A stretch of DNA of 64,000 nucleotides from Flavobacterium aciduliphilum (GTDB lineage: Bacteria; Bacteroidota; Bacteroidia; Flavobacteriales; Flavobacteriaceae). The position numbers and the translations under genes are program-made. Under the pieces are notes generated by a model. That model did no database searches, was not told the origin of the DNA, and saw only the letters and a list, made by a program, of their open reading frames with translations. How positions within the stretch are numbered: the stretch's first letter is position 1; every line of letters starts with the position of its first letter. Where the stretch lies: the NCBI RefSeq assembly GCF_003268855.1, contig NZ_QLSZ01000001.1, positions 259,369 to 323,368 of the forward strand, given 5' to 3'. Below, piece after piece: positions 1-8,929 of the stretch.

Positions 1-432
1 AGCATAAACGGAACAACCTTTTTGTCAATAAAACCAAAATTTATAACGCCCGTCTTAGGATTTAGTACTCTTCTTTTAGTAATTCTTGTTTTTATTCCTC
101 TTAATTTATCACTCCTAACGCATAATAAACTATTAAAACATAATGCGGTTTTTATGAGTGAGCAACTCCTTTTTCCATATAAAAACTCAAAGGAAAATAT
201 TAAATACAAAAAAGAAACTTATGGCAACCTCACTTTTTACTCCCCAGTACAAAATGATTTTTTTTGGAGAACTGGTGATGGTGATTTACCTTGTGTTAAC
301 AAACAACAAATAGATTTTTTTGCAAAAAAACTTAAGATTATACCACAAAAAAGATCTTCATCATTAGCTGATGGATTTTATAGTAAACCAATTCTGGAAA
401 ATGACCCCATTAGATCACAAAACATTCCTTGA
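1..432 (+). CDS. C-terminal end of a polytopic membrane protein (partial)
   Basis: The frame is open to the left edge of the window, so only the 3' end of this gene is present. It shows one hydrophobic segment at about residues 16-38 of the visible part, followed by a soluble tail with a 'GDGDLPCVN' stretch and a closing 'LADGFYS'. This tail resembles the end of the large LIC_10190-type membrane proteins of Bacteroidota; that assignment is from memory of the family and is weak. A TTG at 22 could in principle start a short protein, but nothing supports initiation there. The 3' end overlaps the next gene by 32 bases. Confidence 0.6.
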   Translation, partial: SINGTTFLSIKPKFITPVLGFSTLLLVILVFIPLNLSLLTHNKLLKHNAVFMSEQLLFPYKNSKENIKYKKETYGNLTFYSPVQNDFFWRTGDGDLPCVNKQQIDFFAKKLKIIPQKRSSSLADGFYSKPILENDPIRSQNIP

Positions 433-1165
433 CGAAAAAGCAGCCCAATACAATACCCCTAACTTTATTGAGAGTGACCCCATTCAAATCCCTCATCAAT
501 TTTCTCTAAAAGAAGATATTGAAATTGCTGGTTTTCTTACCGCTACCATAGCATGGGGAAATCGGAAAATGATTATCTCTAACGCACAAAAAATGATGAC
601 TCTAATGGGAAATTCCCCCTATGATTTTGTGCTCAACCACGAGAACCATCATTTGGAGAAAATAGAACATTTTGTACATCGAACATTCAATGGAACCGAT
701 TTTATTTTTTTCATCAAAGCCCTACAAAACATATACAAAAAACACCACGGTTTGGAAGCTGTATTTGCCAAGAATACGTTAAATCTATCCGTGCAGCCAA
801 GCATATCCGAATTTAAAAAAATCTTCTTTGAAATCGAATACCCCAACAGAACTCTAAAGCATATTTCCGACCCATCAAATAATTCGGCTGCCAAACGCAT
901 CAACATGTTTCTACGTTGGATGGTACGTCAGGATACAAAAGGTGTCGATTTTGGAATTTGGAAAACCATTCCCATGGCTGCACTTTCGTGTCCACTAGAT
1001 GTCCATTCTGGAAACGTAGCCCGAAAATTAGAACTCCTCACTCGGAAACAAAATGATGCCAAAGCATTATTCGAATTGGACAGCAATCTCCGAATATTAG
1101 ACCCCAATGACCCCGTAAAATATGATTTTGCACTATTTGGTTTAGGCGTTTTTGAAAAATTTTAA
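401..1165 (+). CDS. TIGR02757/DUF2400 family protein
   Basis: This 254-residue protein fits the TIGR02757 (DUF2400) family by its full length and by the C-terminal block containing 'CPLDVHSGNVARKLELL' and 'LDPNDPVKYDFALFGLG'. The family has no firmly established function. The ATG at 401 begins 'MTPLDHKTFL', which matches the usual family start; an in-frame ATG at 371 would add ten residues coded inside the preceding gene and is less likely. It overlaps the end of the upstream membrane-protein gene by 32 bases, which suggests co-transcription. A 110-base gap with a promoter separates it from udk. Confidence 0.85.
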   Translation: MTPLDHKTFLDEKAAQYNTPNFIESDPIQIPHQFSLKEDIEIAGFLTATIAWGNRKMIISNAQKMMTLMGNSPYDFVLNHENHHLEKIEHFVHRTFNGTDFIFFIKALQNIYKKHHGLEAVFAKNTLNLSVQPSISEFKKIFFEIEYPNRTLKHISDPSNNSAAKRINMFLRWMVRQDTKGVDFGIWKTIPMAALSCPLDVHSGNVARKLELLTRKQNDAKALFELDSNLRILDPNDPVKYDFALFGLGVFEKF

Positions 1166-1241
1166 CCCTTTTAAAGAGAATACACTAACTCTTTTTTGGA
1201 TGTTTTTTCCTTCTAATTACTATTTACTAATTACTAATTAC

Positions 1242-1249
1242 TATTTTTG
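1242..1249 (+). promoter_or_regulatory. TAnnTTTG -7 element upstream of udk
   Basis: TATTTTTG matches the Bacteroidota -7 consensus and lies 26 bases before the udk start. It sits at the end of a short repeat-rich spacer (1213-1247) in which TTACTAA/TTACTATT words recur. No clear TTG -33 element was found at 17-23 bases upstream. Confidence 0.5.
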
Positions 1250-1275
1250 TACAAACCAAAACACAACACTTTAAC

Positions 1276-1884
1276 ATGCTTATTATTGGAATTGCTGGGG
1301 GTACCGGTTCGGGTAAAACAACGGTTGTACACCAAATTATGAATGAATTGCCACAAACGGAAGTAGGAATTATATCGCAAGACTCCTATTACAAACACAA
1401 CGTGGGAATGAGTTATGAAGAACGTAGTAAAATAAATTTTGATCATCCTAGAGCGATTGACTTCGAACTTTTAGTGGAACACCTTAAAGAACTTAAAGCT
1501 GGAAAAACTATCGAACAACCTGTATATTCTTTTGTGACTCACAACCGTACCGACGATACCATTGTGACACACCCCAGAAAAGTCATGATTGTGGAAGGTA
1601 TCCTTATTTTTACCAATCCTGAACTACGCGAAATGTTTGATGTAAAAGTCTTTGTTCATGCCGATTCAGACGAACGTTTAATCCGTCGTTTAAAAAGAGA
1701 TATTGCCGAAAGAGGCCGAGATATGGAAGAAGTATTAAACCGATACCAAACCACTCTAAAACCCATGCATCAACAATTTATCGAACCCACAAAAGCCTTT
1801 GCTGACATCATCATTCCAAATGACAAATACAATACGGTAGCCATCGATGTAGTGCGTGCCGTGATCAATCAACGAATTGCTTAA
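1276..1884 (+). CDS. udk: Uridine kinase
   Basis: Uridine/cytidine kinase of the pyrimidine salvage pathway, phosphorylating uridine and cytidine with ATP or GTP to UMP and CMP. The P-loop GGTGSGKTT is at residues 8-16, followed by the nucleoside-binding 'QDSYYK' and 'NFDHPRAID' motifs and the 'VEGIL' strand. 'RRLKRDIAERGR' is the lid region. At 202 residues it has the normal family length. The ATG at 1276 starts directly with the beta strand leading into the P-loop. The next gene follows 12 bases later, so udk and the DivIC-like gene probably form an operon, an arrangement often seen in Flavobacteriia. Confidence 0.97.
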   Translation: MLIIGIAGGTGSGKTTVVHQIMNELPQTEVGIISQDSYYKHNVGMSYEERSKINFDHPRAIDFELLVEHLKELKAGKTIEQPVYSFVTHNRTDDTIVTHPRKVMIVEGILIFTNPELREMFDVKVFVHADSDERLIRRLKRDIAERGRDMEEVLNRYQTTLKPMHQQFIEPTKAFADIIIPNDKYNTVAIDVVRAVINQRIA

Positions 1885-1896
1885 AACCAATAGCAC

Positions 1897-2256
1897 ATGT
1901 TTAAAAAACTCCAAAGTCTAAAATCAAACAATCGATTGCTAAAATGGATCGGAAACAGATATGCTTTGGTGTTTCTATTTTTTATTCTATGGATGCTTTT
2001 TCTAGACAATCAATCCTACATGGATCAAAGAGTTTTAGACAAACAAATCGAAGAATTGGAAGACAACAAAGCATACTATAAACAAGAAATTGCTAAAGAC
2101 GAGCAAAGCATCAAAAACCTTAAAAACACAGGACAAACCGAACGCTATGCTCGTGAAAAATATTTTATGAAAAGAGATAGTGAAGACATTTACATCATCG
2201 ATATAGAAGACCAGCGAATTAAAGACAGCCTCGCTGAAGCCGAAAAAAACCATTAA
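1897..2256 (+). CDS. DivIC/FtsB-like septum formation initiator
   Basis: A short (119 residues) single-pass membrane protein: basic N-terminus, one transmembrane segment at about residues 22-40, then a coiled coil at about 45-75 rich in E, K and Q, and the 'ERYAREKYFMKRDSEDIYII' type ending of FtsB/DivIC proteins. Such proteins act with FtsL and FtsQ at the division septum. It follows udk by 12 bases and precedes the methylmalonyl-CoA mutase genes after a 180-base spacer. The exact orthology (FtsB versus DivIC) cannot be settled from sequence alone. Confidence 0.88.
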   Translation: MFKKLQSLKSNNRLLKWIGNRYALVFLFFILWMLFLDNQSYMDQRVLDKQIEELEDNKAYYKQEIAKDEQSIKNLKNTGQTERYAREKYFMKRDSEDIYIIDIEDQRIKDSLAEAEKNH

Positions 2257-2302
2257 TCTTATTTCCAAAATCGCATCCGATTCCTTTACCAAAACGACAC
2301 CT

Positions 2303-2326
2303 AGTACTCTCTCGTTTGAGGGTACT
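2303..2326 (+). other. Stem-loop in the divIC-mutA spacer
   Basis: AGTACTCTC and GAGGGTACT pair over 9 bases (one G-U) around the loop TCGTTT. There is no following T run, so it is not a typical intrinsic terminator. It may be an RNA structure at the end of the divIC transcript. Confidence 0.35.
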
Positions 2327-2405
2327 CCGTGCCAATTCGGTCGCAATATATACCTATTTTACAAAAAAACTACACGGTTTGTAAGATACAGATTTATTTT
2401 TTGTC

Positions 2406-2413
2406 TAACTTTG
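2406..2413 (+). promoter_or_regulatory. TAnnTTTG -7 element upstream of mutA
   Basis: TAACTTTG matches the Bacteroidota -7 consensus. A TTTG at 2378-2381 lies 24 bases upstream, close to the expected -33 position. Because an in-frame ATG at 2329 would lie upstream of this promoter, the element argues for the GTG at 2437 as the mutA start. Confidence 0.6.
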
Positions 2414-2436
2414 GACTAATTATAAAAACAAACCTT

Positions 2437-3798
2437 GTGAGCACTAAAACTAATCTTTTTTCTGAATTTGAAGCTGTATCTTCCAAACAATGGAAACAAC
2501 AAATTCAATACGAATTAAAAGGGGCAGATTACAACGAAACCCTCGTTTGGGAAAGTCCAGAAGGCATTAAAGTAAAACCGTTTTATCACCTTGATGAGGC
2601 TGCTGTCAATCTACATACACATGCTCCTGAAAAGGCCTTCGCAATTGTTCAAAATATTTTTGTACACGATGTAAAAAAATCAAACGAACGAGCACTTGAC
2701 ACGCTAAATCGTGGTGCCGAAAGCATACGTTTTACCATAGAAAACGAATCCATCATCGTGGAGGATTTGATGCAAAACCTGCCTTTAACTGCGACCTATT
2801 ATTTTAATCTTCCTTTTCTTTCTGTAGCGTATGCTAAAAATCTTAGCGATTATGCCACCAAACATCAAGCAAAATTTGTCTTGCTAGTAGACCCTATTGG
2901 ACAATTAGCCAAAGAAGGCAATTGGTTTGAAAGCATTGAAAAAGACATCGAAAAACTTGATACCATTGCAGCAGCTTCTGCAGTAAACTTCCTAAGTGTT
3001 AACGCTGGATTGTACCAAAATGCTGGAGCAAATATCGCACAGCAATTGGCCTATACCCTAGCCCATGCAAACGAATACTTCAATCGAATTCCTGCCATAA
3101 AACATCCTATAACCTTTGAAATAGCCGTAGGAACGAATTATTTCTTTGAAATAGCCAAACTACGTGCGTTGCGTATTCTTTTCAACACACTTGCTACAGA
3201 ATACCATCATAATTTTGAGTGCCACATCATCGCTACGCCAACAAAAAGAAACAAAACATTGTACGACTATAATGTCAATATGCTGCGTACTACCACCGAA
3301 TGCATGAGTGCAATTTTGGGAGGCGCCAATGCCGTTGCCAATCTACCTTATGATGCGCTATACCACAAAGACAACGAATTTGGAGATAGAATTTCCAGAA
3401 ATCAATTGTTGGTCTTAAAACACGAAAGCTATTTTGATAAAGTACACAACCCTGCCGATGGCGCTTACTATATTGAAACGATAACCCAACAATTGGCCGA
3501 AAAAGCGTTGTTGCTTTTCAAAGATATTGAAGCGAATGGCGGATTCATCACCCAATTGATGGAAGGCACCATTCAAAGAAAAATTAGCGAAAGTGCCCAA
3601 AAAGAACAAGAATTGTTTGATAACGGTAAAGAGATTTTACTAGGAACCAATAAATACCCTAATAAAAACGACCGCATGAAAGACGATTTGGAATTGTATC
3701 CGTTTGTGAAACAAAACCCACGCAAAACGCTCATCACACCGATTATTGAAAAACGATTGGCGGAAAAATTAGAACAAGAACGCCTAGCTCAAGAATAA
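2437..3798 (+). CDS. mutA: Methylmalonyl-CoA mutase small (beta) subunit
   Basis: The non-catalytic subunit of the adenosylcobalamin-dependent mutase that interconverts (R)-methylmalonyl-CoA and succinyl-CoA. It has the TIM-barrel region ('FEIAKLRALRILF', 'TTTECMSAILGGANAVANLPYD', 'NPADGAYYIETIT') but no C-terminal cobalamin-binding domain, as is normal for the small subunit; 453 residues. The GTG at 2437 gives 'MSTKTNLFSEF', a typical N-terminus, and lies just downstream of a TAACTTTG promoter element; a longer frame from 2329 would cross that promoter. Its partner mutB is not adjacent: a secreted-protein gene lies between them. Confidence 0.93.
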   Translation: MSTKTNLFSEFEAVSSKQWKQQIQYELKGADYNETLVWESPEGIKVKPFYHLDEAAVNLHTHAPEKAFAIVQNIFVHDVKKSNERALDTLNRGAESIRFTIENESIIVEDLMQNLPLTATYYFNLPFLSVAYAKNLSDYATKHQAKFVLLVDPIGQLAKEGNWFESIEKDIEKLDTIAAASAVNFLSVNAGLYQNAGANIAQQLAYTLAHANEYFNRIPAIKHPITFEIAVGTNYFFEIAKLRALRILFNTLATEYHHNFECHIIATPTKRNKTLYDYNVNMLRTTTECMSAILGGANAVANLPYDALYHKDNEFGDRISRNQLLVLKHESYFDKVHNPADGAYYIETITQQLAEKALLLFKDIEANGGFITQLMEGTIQRKISESAQKEQELFDNGKEILLGTNKYPNKNDRMKDDLELYPFVKQNPRKTLITPIIEKRLAEKLEQERLAQE

Positions 3799-3806
3799 TA
3801 GCTTAT

Positions 3807-5492
3807 ATGAAGAAAATTTTTCTAATACTATTACCATTTTTTACAATCTATTTGAATGCTCAAACACCTTCTTGGTCTTGGGCAAAATCCATGAATGGCA
3901 CAGATATCAATTATATCACAAAAACAGTAACTGATTCTCAAAATAACATTTATATATTAGGTCGTTTTTATCTTGGCATCAATTTTCAAACCATATCTTT
4001 AACTACCAACTACAGCGCTAACTACCTAACAAAATTTGATCCATCTGGCAATGTTATTTGGGCAAAGAAAATTGAAAATGGAGGGGTGAATAATATTATA
4101 TTCTCTTTTTTAAAAATAGATATTAACGATAACATCTTAATGGGTGGATATGCTAGTCTAAATACTTTTTCAGGAAATATTAACTATAATGATGAAACGA
4201 GCATCTATTTTGAACCAACTCCAAATCTCGGAAATTCAAGATATTTTTCGATGAAAATTGATGCTACTACTGGTTCGGCTGATTGGTACGATACTGATTT
4301 TGGAAAGTCCTCCTTATATAGTGGAGATATTGATAATTCAAATAATTATTATTTTTTTGGAGATTATAATGTTTCGATTTCAATTGAAGGCACATTATTA
4401 CAATCAACAACTGCTTCTGGAGCAGACTTTTATATCCTTAAAAAAAACAACAATAATCTCATCTGGGCTGAACCATTTAACTTTAATTGTATTTTACTTG
4501 ACCCCAAAATAAAAGTTATTAACAACCAGAATTTAGTTTTAGTAGCAAAAACCTTTTCTGAAGATTTTTCATTTCAAAATAATTCTTTCCACATGGGAAA
4601 TACAAATATTCCCAAGCTAATCCTTTTAAAACTAGATTTGAATGGTAATTTTATTTCTTTCAATTATTATGTTGATTGTCCATTCGATTCCAATGCCAGT
4701 TCGCAAGATAATTGCTATATAGATGAAGATGGCAGTATCTTTTTATATGGAACTTTTATAGATAACACTTTGCAAATTGGCTCTACAACTCTAAACAAAA
4801 TAGGAACAGAAGACATTTATGTCTCAAAATTTAATTCAAATGCAAATTTATTATGGGCAAAAAGTATTGGAGTTCAGAACTTCGAGTTAAATGCAGATTG
4901 TTTTATAACTCATAACGGAAATATCCTAATCGGTTCTGATTTTAATCCAATTGGTAATTTTACAATTAACAACTCTAATTACGTATGTAATGGAGCCTTT
5001 ACTTCTTTGTTTATTAAATTAGATGCTGATTTTAATTATATTTGGACTAAAAGTGCAACCGGAATAGGAAATCAAAATGGAAATTATCCTAATACACTAA
5101 CATATAATAATCAAAATGAAATTATTATGACAGGTGTTTATAATTGTGAAAATATAAGTTTTGATAATTTTAATCTACTTGATACAAATAGTACAAATTC
5201 TTATAATAAATCTTTTTTTGCTAAATTGATTGATAACAACTTAACAACTACTGATTTTAATAAAAATTTAGCCACAATGTACCCAAATCCAGTAAATGAC
5301 AACCTAAGTATTAGTGGAATTGAAAATTTAAAAGGAACAAGTTATTCCATAACTGATACTTCTGGTAGAATAATTAATAATGGGATTATTACAGACAGTT
5401 CAAATTATTCATTTGAAGTAAGCAACTTAAAAACGGGAATCTATTTCTTTACTACAAATAATGGTTTCTGTCAAAAATTCATAAAAGAGTAA
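3807..5492 (+). CDS. Secreted protein with C-terminal T9SS type A sorting domain
   Basis: A 561-residue exported protein. Residues 1-19 form a signal peptide ending in 'LNAQ'. The middle holds repeated propeller-like units with the recurring pattern 'KFDPSGNVIWAKKI', 'KFNSNANLLWAKSIG' and 'KLDADFNYIWTKS'. The last ~75 residues ('MYPNPVNDNLSI' ... 'LKTGIYFFT' ... 'QKFIKE') are a type A sorting signal for the type IX secretion system, so the protein should be exported across the outer membrane and cleaved or anchored. It starts 8 bases after the mutA stop and ends 12 bases before mutB, placing it inside the mutase operon although no functional link is evident. Its DNA is visibly more AT-rich than mutB. 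Ligand or substrate is unknown. Confidence 0.88.
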   Translation: MKKIFLILLPFFTIYLNAQTPSWSWAKSMNGTDINYITKTVTDSQNNIYILGRFYLGINFQTISLTTNYSANYLTKFDPSGNVIWAKKIENGGVNNIIFSFLKIDINDNILMGGYASLNTFSGNINYNDETSIYFEPTPNLGNSRYFSMKIDATTGSADWYDTDFGKSSLYSGDIDNSNNYYFFGDYNVSISIEGTLLQSTTASGADFYILKKNNNNLIWAEPFNFNCILLDPKIKVINNQNLVLVAKTFSEDFSFQNNSFHMGNTNIPKLILLKLDLNGNFISFNYYVDCPFDSNASSQDNCYIDEDGSIFLYGTFIDNTLQIGSTTLNKIGTEDIYVSKFNSNANLLWAKSIGVQNFELNADCFITHNGNILIGSDFNPIGNFTINNSNYVCNGAFTSLFIKLDADFNYIWTKSATGIGNQNGNYPNTLTYNNQNEIIMTGVYNCENISFDNFNLLDTNSTNSYNKSFFAKLIDNNLTTTDFNKNLATMYPNPVNDNLSISGIENLKGTSYSITDTSGRIINNGIITDSSNYSFEVSNLKTGIYFFTTNNGFCQKFIKE

Positions 5493-5504
5493 ATCTCAAA
5501 CATC

Positions 5505-7631
5505 ATGAGAAAAAACATCCAACATATCACTTTGGAAAATTCCAAAAAGGAAACTCCAAAACACAATACTTCAGCTACTTTCCACACCGCCGAAAACATT
5601 GAAGTTAAACCAATGTACAACGAAAACGACCTTCAAGGCATGGAACATTTAGGTTTCGGAGCGGGTTTTGCACCCAACCTTCGTGGACCTTATGCTACCA
5701 TGTACGTTCGCCGTCCTTGGACGATTCGTCAATATGCAGGATTTTCTACTGCTGAAGAAAGTAATGCGTTCTACAGAAGAAACCTTGCCGCAGGTCAAAA
5801 AGGATTGTCGGTAGCGTTCGACTTGGCTACGCACCGAGGCTACGATTCCGATCACGAACGTGTGGTGGGTGACGTAGGGAAAGCCGGTGTAGCGATTGAT
5901 TCGGTAGAGGACATGAAAATCTTATTCGACCAAATTCCTTTGGGAGAAATGTCGGTTTCCATGACCATGAACGGTGCCGTATTGCCAATTATGGCATTCT
6001 ACATCGTAGCAGCCGAAGAACAAGGTGTAGCGCCTAGTCAACTTTCTGGAACGATTCAAAACGATATCTTGAAAGAGTTTATGGTGCGTAACACCTACAT
6101 CTATCCGCCTACGCCATCGATGAAAATTATTGCGGATATATTTGAATATACCAGCAAAAACATGCCGAAATTCAACTCGATTTCCATTTCAGGCTACCAC
6201 ATGCAAGAAGCGGGTGCTACTGCCGATATCGAGTTGGCGTATACCCTAGCCGATGGTTTGGAATACATCCGTACGGGTTTGGCTGCCGGAATGAAAATTG
6301 ATGATTTTGCACCGAGATTGTCCTTCTTCTGGGCGATTGGCATGAACCATTTTATGGAAATTGCCAAAATGCGTGCCGGTAGAATGTTGTGGGCGAAATT
6401 ACTAAAACAATTCAACCCGAAAGACGAAAAATCATTAGCCTTGCGTACGCATTGCCAAACCTCCGGTTGGAGTTTGACCGAGCAAGACCCTTTTAATAAT
6501 GTGGCACGTACCTGTATCGAAGCTGCCGCTGCGGCGTTTGGGGGTACGCAATCCTTACACACCAATGCCTTAGACGAAGCGATTGCCTTGCCTACCGATT
6601 TCTCGGCGCGTATTGCTCGTAATACGCAAATCTTCTTACAAGAAGAAACTAAAATTTGTAAAACGGTCGACCCTTGGGCAGGTAGCTACTACGTGGAAAC
6701 CCTAACCAAAGAAATTGCCGATAAAGCTTGGGCGTTGATTGAAGAAGTAGAAGCCTTAGGCGGTATGACCAAAGCCATCGAATCGGGGATTCCAAAATTG
6801 CGTATTGAAGAAGCTTCGGCTCGCAAACAAGCCCGTATTGATAGCGGACAAGATATTATTGTAGGCGTGAATAAATACCGATTGGAAAAAGAAGACCCAT
6901 TGCAAATTTTGGATGTAGACAACCAGTTGGTGCGCAAACAACAAGTAGAACGCTTGGAACACATCAAAGCGACTAGAGATACCGCTAAGGTGCAAGCGTG
7001 TTTAGCCAAATTAACCGAAGCAGCACAAACGGGTAGTGATAATTTATTATCTTTAGCCGTCGATGCAGCACGAAACAGAGCCACCTTAGGTGAAATCAGT
7101 GATGCTCTAGAAGCCGTTTTCGGAAGATATAAAGCACAAATTAGAAGTTTTAGTGGCGTGTACAGTAAAGAAATTAAAAACGACGAGAGCTTTGAAAAAG
7201 CCAAACAATTAGCCGACGCTTTTGCTAAAAAAGAAGGACGTCGACCACGTATTATGATTGCCAAAATGGGGCAAGACGGTCACGACCGTGGCGCTAAAGT
7301 AGTAGCCACAGGGTATGCTGACGTAGGATTTGACGTAGACATTGGTCCGTTATTCCAAACACCTCAAGAAGCCGCCAAACAAGCCGTAGAAAACGACGTG
7401 CATATTTTGGGCGTTTCCTCACTAGCAGCAGGTCACAAAACATTGGTCCCTCAAGTAATTGAAGCACTAAAAAAATACGGAAGAGAAGACATTATGGTGA
7501 TTGTGGGTGGCGTTATCCCCGCACAAGACTACCAATTCTTATTCGATGCGGGTGCCGTAGCCGTTTTTGGCCCAGGTACTAAAATTAGTGATGCGGCTAT
7601 TAGCATCTTGGAGGTCCTTTTGGAGGATTAA
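5505..7631 (+). CDS. mutB: Methylmalonyl-CoA mutase large (alpha) subunit
   Basis: Catalytic subunit, 708 residues, converting methylmalonyl-CoA and succinyl-CoA with adenosylcobalamin. The N-terminal TIM barrel carries '[19 protein letters not shown]' and '[13 protein letters not shown]'. The C-terminal B12 domain carries DGHDRGAK with the lower-axial-ligand His at residue 593, and '[14 protein letters not shown]'. All parts of a functional large subunit are present. In this lineage the enzyme serves propionate or odd-chain and branched-chain catabolism; no epimerase or MeaB-type chaperone gene is seen nearby. It is followed by a strong palindromic terminator at 7643-7670. Confidence 0.97.
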   Translation: MRKNIQHITLENSKKETPKHNTSATFHTAENIEVKPMYNENDLQGMEHLGFGAGFAPNLRGPYATMYVRRPWTIRQYAGFSTAEESNAFYRRNLAAGQKGLSVAFDLATHRGYDSDHERVVGDVGKAGVAIDSVEDMKILFDQIPLGEMSVSMTMNGAVLPIMAFYIVAAEEQGVAPSQLSGTIQNDILKEFMVRNTYIYPPTPSMKIIADIFEYTSKNMPKFNSISISGYHMQEAGATADIELAYTLADGLEYIRTGLAAGMKIDDFAPRLSFFWAIGMNHFMEIAKMRAGRMLWAKLLKQFNPKDEKSLALRTHCQTSGWSLTEQDPFNNVARTCIEAAAAAFGGTQSLHTNALDEAIALPTDFSARIARNTQIFLQEETKICKTVDPWAGSYYVETLTKEIADKAWALIEEVEALGGMTKAIESGIPKLRIEEASARKQARIDSGQDIIVGVNKYRLEKEDPLQILDVDNQLVRKQQVERLEHIKATRDTAKVQACLAKLTEAAQTGSDNLLSLAVDAARNRATLGEISDALEAVFGRYKAQIRSFSGVYSKEIKNDESFEKAKQLADAFAKKEGRRPRIMIAKMGQDGHDRGAKVVATGYADVGFDVDIGPLFQTPQEAAKQAVENDVHILGVSSLAAGHKTLVPQVIEALKKYGREDIMVIVGGVIPAQDYQFLFDAGAVAVFGPGTKISDAAISILEVLLED

Positions 7632-7642
7632 AGTGTTCCTAC

Positions 7643-7675
7643 ACCTGTCAGGTTTAAAATCCTGACAGGTTAAAA
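7643..7675 (+). terminator. Palindromic terminator after mutB
   Basis: Perfect 10-bp arms ACCTGTCAGG and CCTGACAGGT flank an 8-base AT loop and are followed by TTAAAAAA. The core TGTCAGGTTTAAAA recurs in the palindrome at 8177-8211, on the other side of the next gene. Confidence 0.7.
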
Positions 7676-7763
7676 AAAATCGTTCTAACTTGTCTACTTA
7701 TAAAAAAATTCGTACCTTTAATATAGAATTTAAACCTAGTATTTATTCTTTAAATGTAACGTT

Positions 7764-8171
7764 ATGAAAGCGAAAAAAAGACTCGGAATATGGCTCGACC
7801 ATACCCACGCCCACCTCATGGAATACACCACAGACAATTTTAAAGTAAACACCATAAACGCTCTTTCTGAAAACCCGTCCGAAAACGACTTAAAACATAC
7901 CGAAAAAGAAATTCAGCACAGAGAAAATCAAACACGCCATAGCTATTATAAAAGCCTTATGGATCAAATAAAAAATTATGATGAAGTCCTCCTTTTTGGC
8001 CCCACTTCTGCAAAAACAGAACTCTACAACCTCATCAAAAAAGACCATAAATTTGATACTCTTTTTATCGAAACCAAATCAAGCGATAAAATGAGTTTTG
8101 CCGAGCAACATGCTTTTATTAAAAACTATTTTTCCAAACTACTCAATGCGGTGAATCCGCTATATGTATAA
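7764..8171 (+). CDS. eRF1/baeRF-like hypothetical protein
   Basis: A 135-residue cytoplasmic protein. The opening 'RLGIWLDHTHAHLME' and the later 'YDEVLLFGPTSAKTELYNLI' recall bacterial eRF1-like (baeRF, host-attachment type) proteins, which have an RNase H-like fold related to archaeal release-factor and Pelota domains. The role is unproven; a link to translation is inferred from family architecture only. The gene stands alone between two matching palindromes (7643-7670 and 8177-8211). A degenerate -7 element TACCTTTA lies about 50 bases upstream of the ATG. Confidence 0.6.
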   Translation: MKAKKRLGIWLDHTHAHLMEYTTDNFKVNTINALSENPSENDLKHTEKEIQHRENQTRHSYYKSLMDQIKNYDEVLLFGPTSAKTELYNLIKKDHKFDTLFIETKSSDKMSFAEQHAFIKNYFSKLLNAVNPLYV

Positions 8172-8176
8172 CCCAC

Positions 8177-8211
8177 TATAGGCTGTCAGGTTTAAAACCC
8201 GACAGCCTATA
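8177..8211. terminator. Bidirectional palindromic terminator between convergent genes
   Basis: TATAGGCTGTC and GACAGCCTATA form 11-bp perfect arms, extended by an inner GG/CC pair after one mismatch, around TTTAAAA. It lies just after the gene ending at 8171 and its right arm covers the stop codon of the minus-strand gene ending at 8207. The core matches the palindrome at 7643-7670. Confidence 0.65.
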
Positions 8212-8770
8212 ATGCAAAATACCGTTCCAAAGCCTCAAGCGCAGGCACAAACGAGATAGGTGCCACTTCCTCAAAAAAATCAATCGCAGTGTTATGAGGT
8301 AAAAAGTCTGATATAACGCGCACAATAAAATCCTGTGGTTTCTTCAAATACATAAACGTATAATCCTCCATATTTACCACGGTTTGTACCGCCAAATCGG
8401 TAGTACGAACAAACTTATCTGAGGTTAACGACTGCAAACCGGGCACATCCAAACGCGCAGGTGCCACAAGCGGAGCCCCATTTTCAAACAACCCTCCTTC
8501 ATAGCCATACAATGAGGCTTGCGTAATCTCGACAGGCATGCCCAAGTGCAGCGTAGGAGGCAATTGTTCCGCTACACCTACTATCGCACCAAACCCCAAC
8601 AATACACATACGTCATGAGGCGGCAAGTTCATAAAAGTCTTTGCCGTTTGCTCTCGCCCAATACCCGACACCACCACTTCATATTTATGTGACCCTCCTC
8701 CTATTTCAGCCAAAGCCAAGGTCATTTTTTCGTGCTCCACTGGCATGGGAGTCATAATGATTATTTTCAT
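8207..8770 (-). CDS. Nucleoside phosphorylase/nucleosidase family protein
   Basis: A 187-residue member of the purine nucleoside phosphorylase/MTA-SAH nucleosidase superfamily. The N-terminal 'IIIMTPMPVEHEKM' and 'VVVSGIGREQTAKT' match the opening strands. 'VNMEDYTF' corresponds to the ribose-binding Met-Glu pair, and 'VRVISDFLP' supplies the catalytic Asp typical of nucleosidases. It is shorter than classical MTA/SAH nucleosidase (about 230). Substrate is not determined; MTA/SAH nucleosidase or futalosine hydrolase-like activities are both possible. It is transcribed alone, convergent with the upstream gene. TATCTTTA on the minus strand (8781-8788) is a near-match to the promoter consensus. 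Confidence 0.75.
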   Translation of the reverse strand: MKIIIMTPMPVEHEKMTLALAEIGGGSHKYEVVVSGIGREQTAKTFMNLPPHDVCVLLGFGAIVGVAEQLPPTLHLGMPVEITQASLYGYEGGLFENGAPLVAPARLDVPGLQSLTSDKFVRTTDLAVQTVVNMEDYTFMYLKKPQDFIVRVISDFLPHNTAIDFFEEVAPISFVPALEALERYFAL

Positions 8771-8884
8771 GTTTTTTGGTAAAGATAAAATTATCGAAAT
8801 TAGCTTAATAATATATTTTTAGAATTACAAATCTAAAACAAGGTAAATTTGCTTATAATTCTGTAAAATTTAACAAATAAAATG

Positions 8885-8892
8885 TACTTTTG
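8885..8892 (+). promoter_or_regulatory. TAnnTTTG -7 element upstream of HNH gene
   Basis: TACTTTTG matches the -7 consensus, 37 bases before the start of the HNH nuclease gene. No well-placed -33 TTTG was found. Confidence 0.45.
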
Positions 8893-8929
8893 TTTTAAGA
8901 GCTAATATATAATTTTCAGATTAATTTTT

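Noticed and set aside
6689..7264. 191-codon open frame antisense to mutB
   Set aside because: It is a shadow of the GC-richer mutB codons; the protein is low in recognisable features and mutB is certain.
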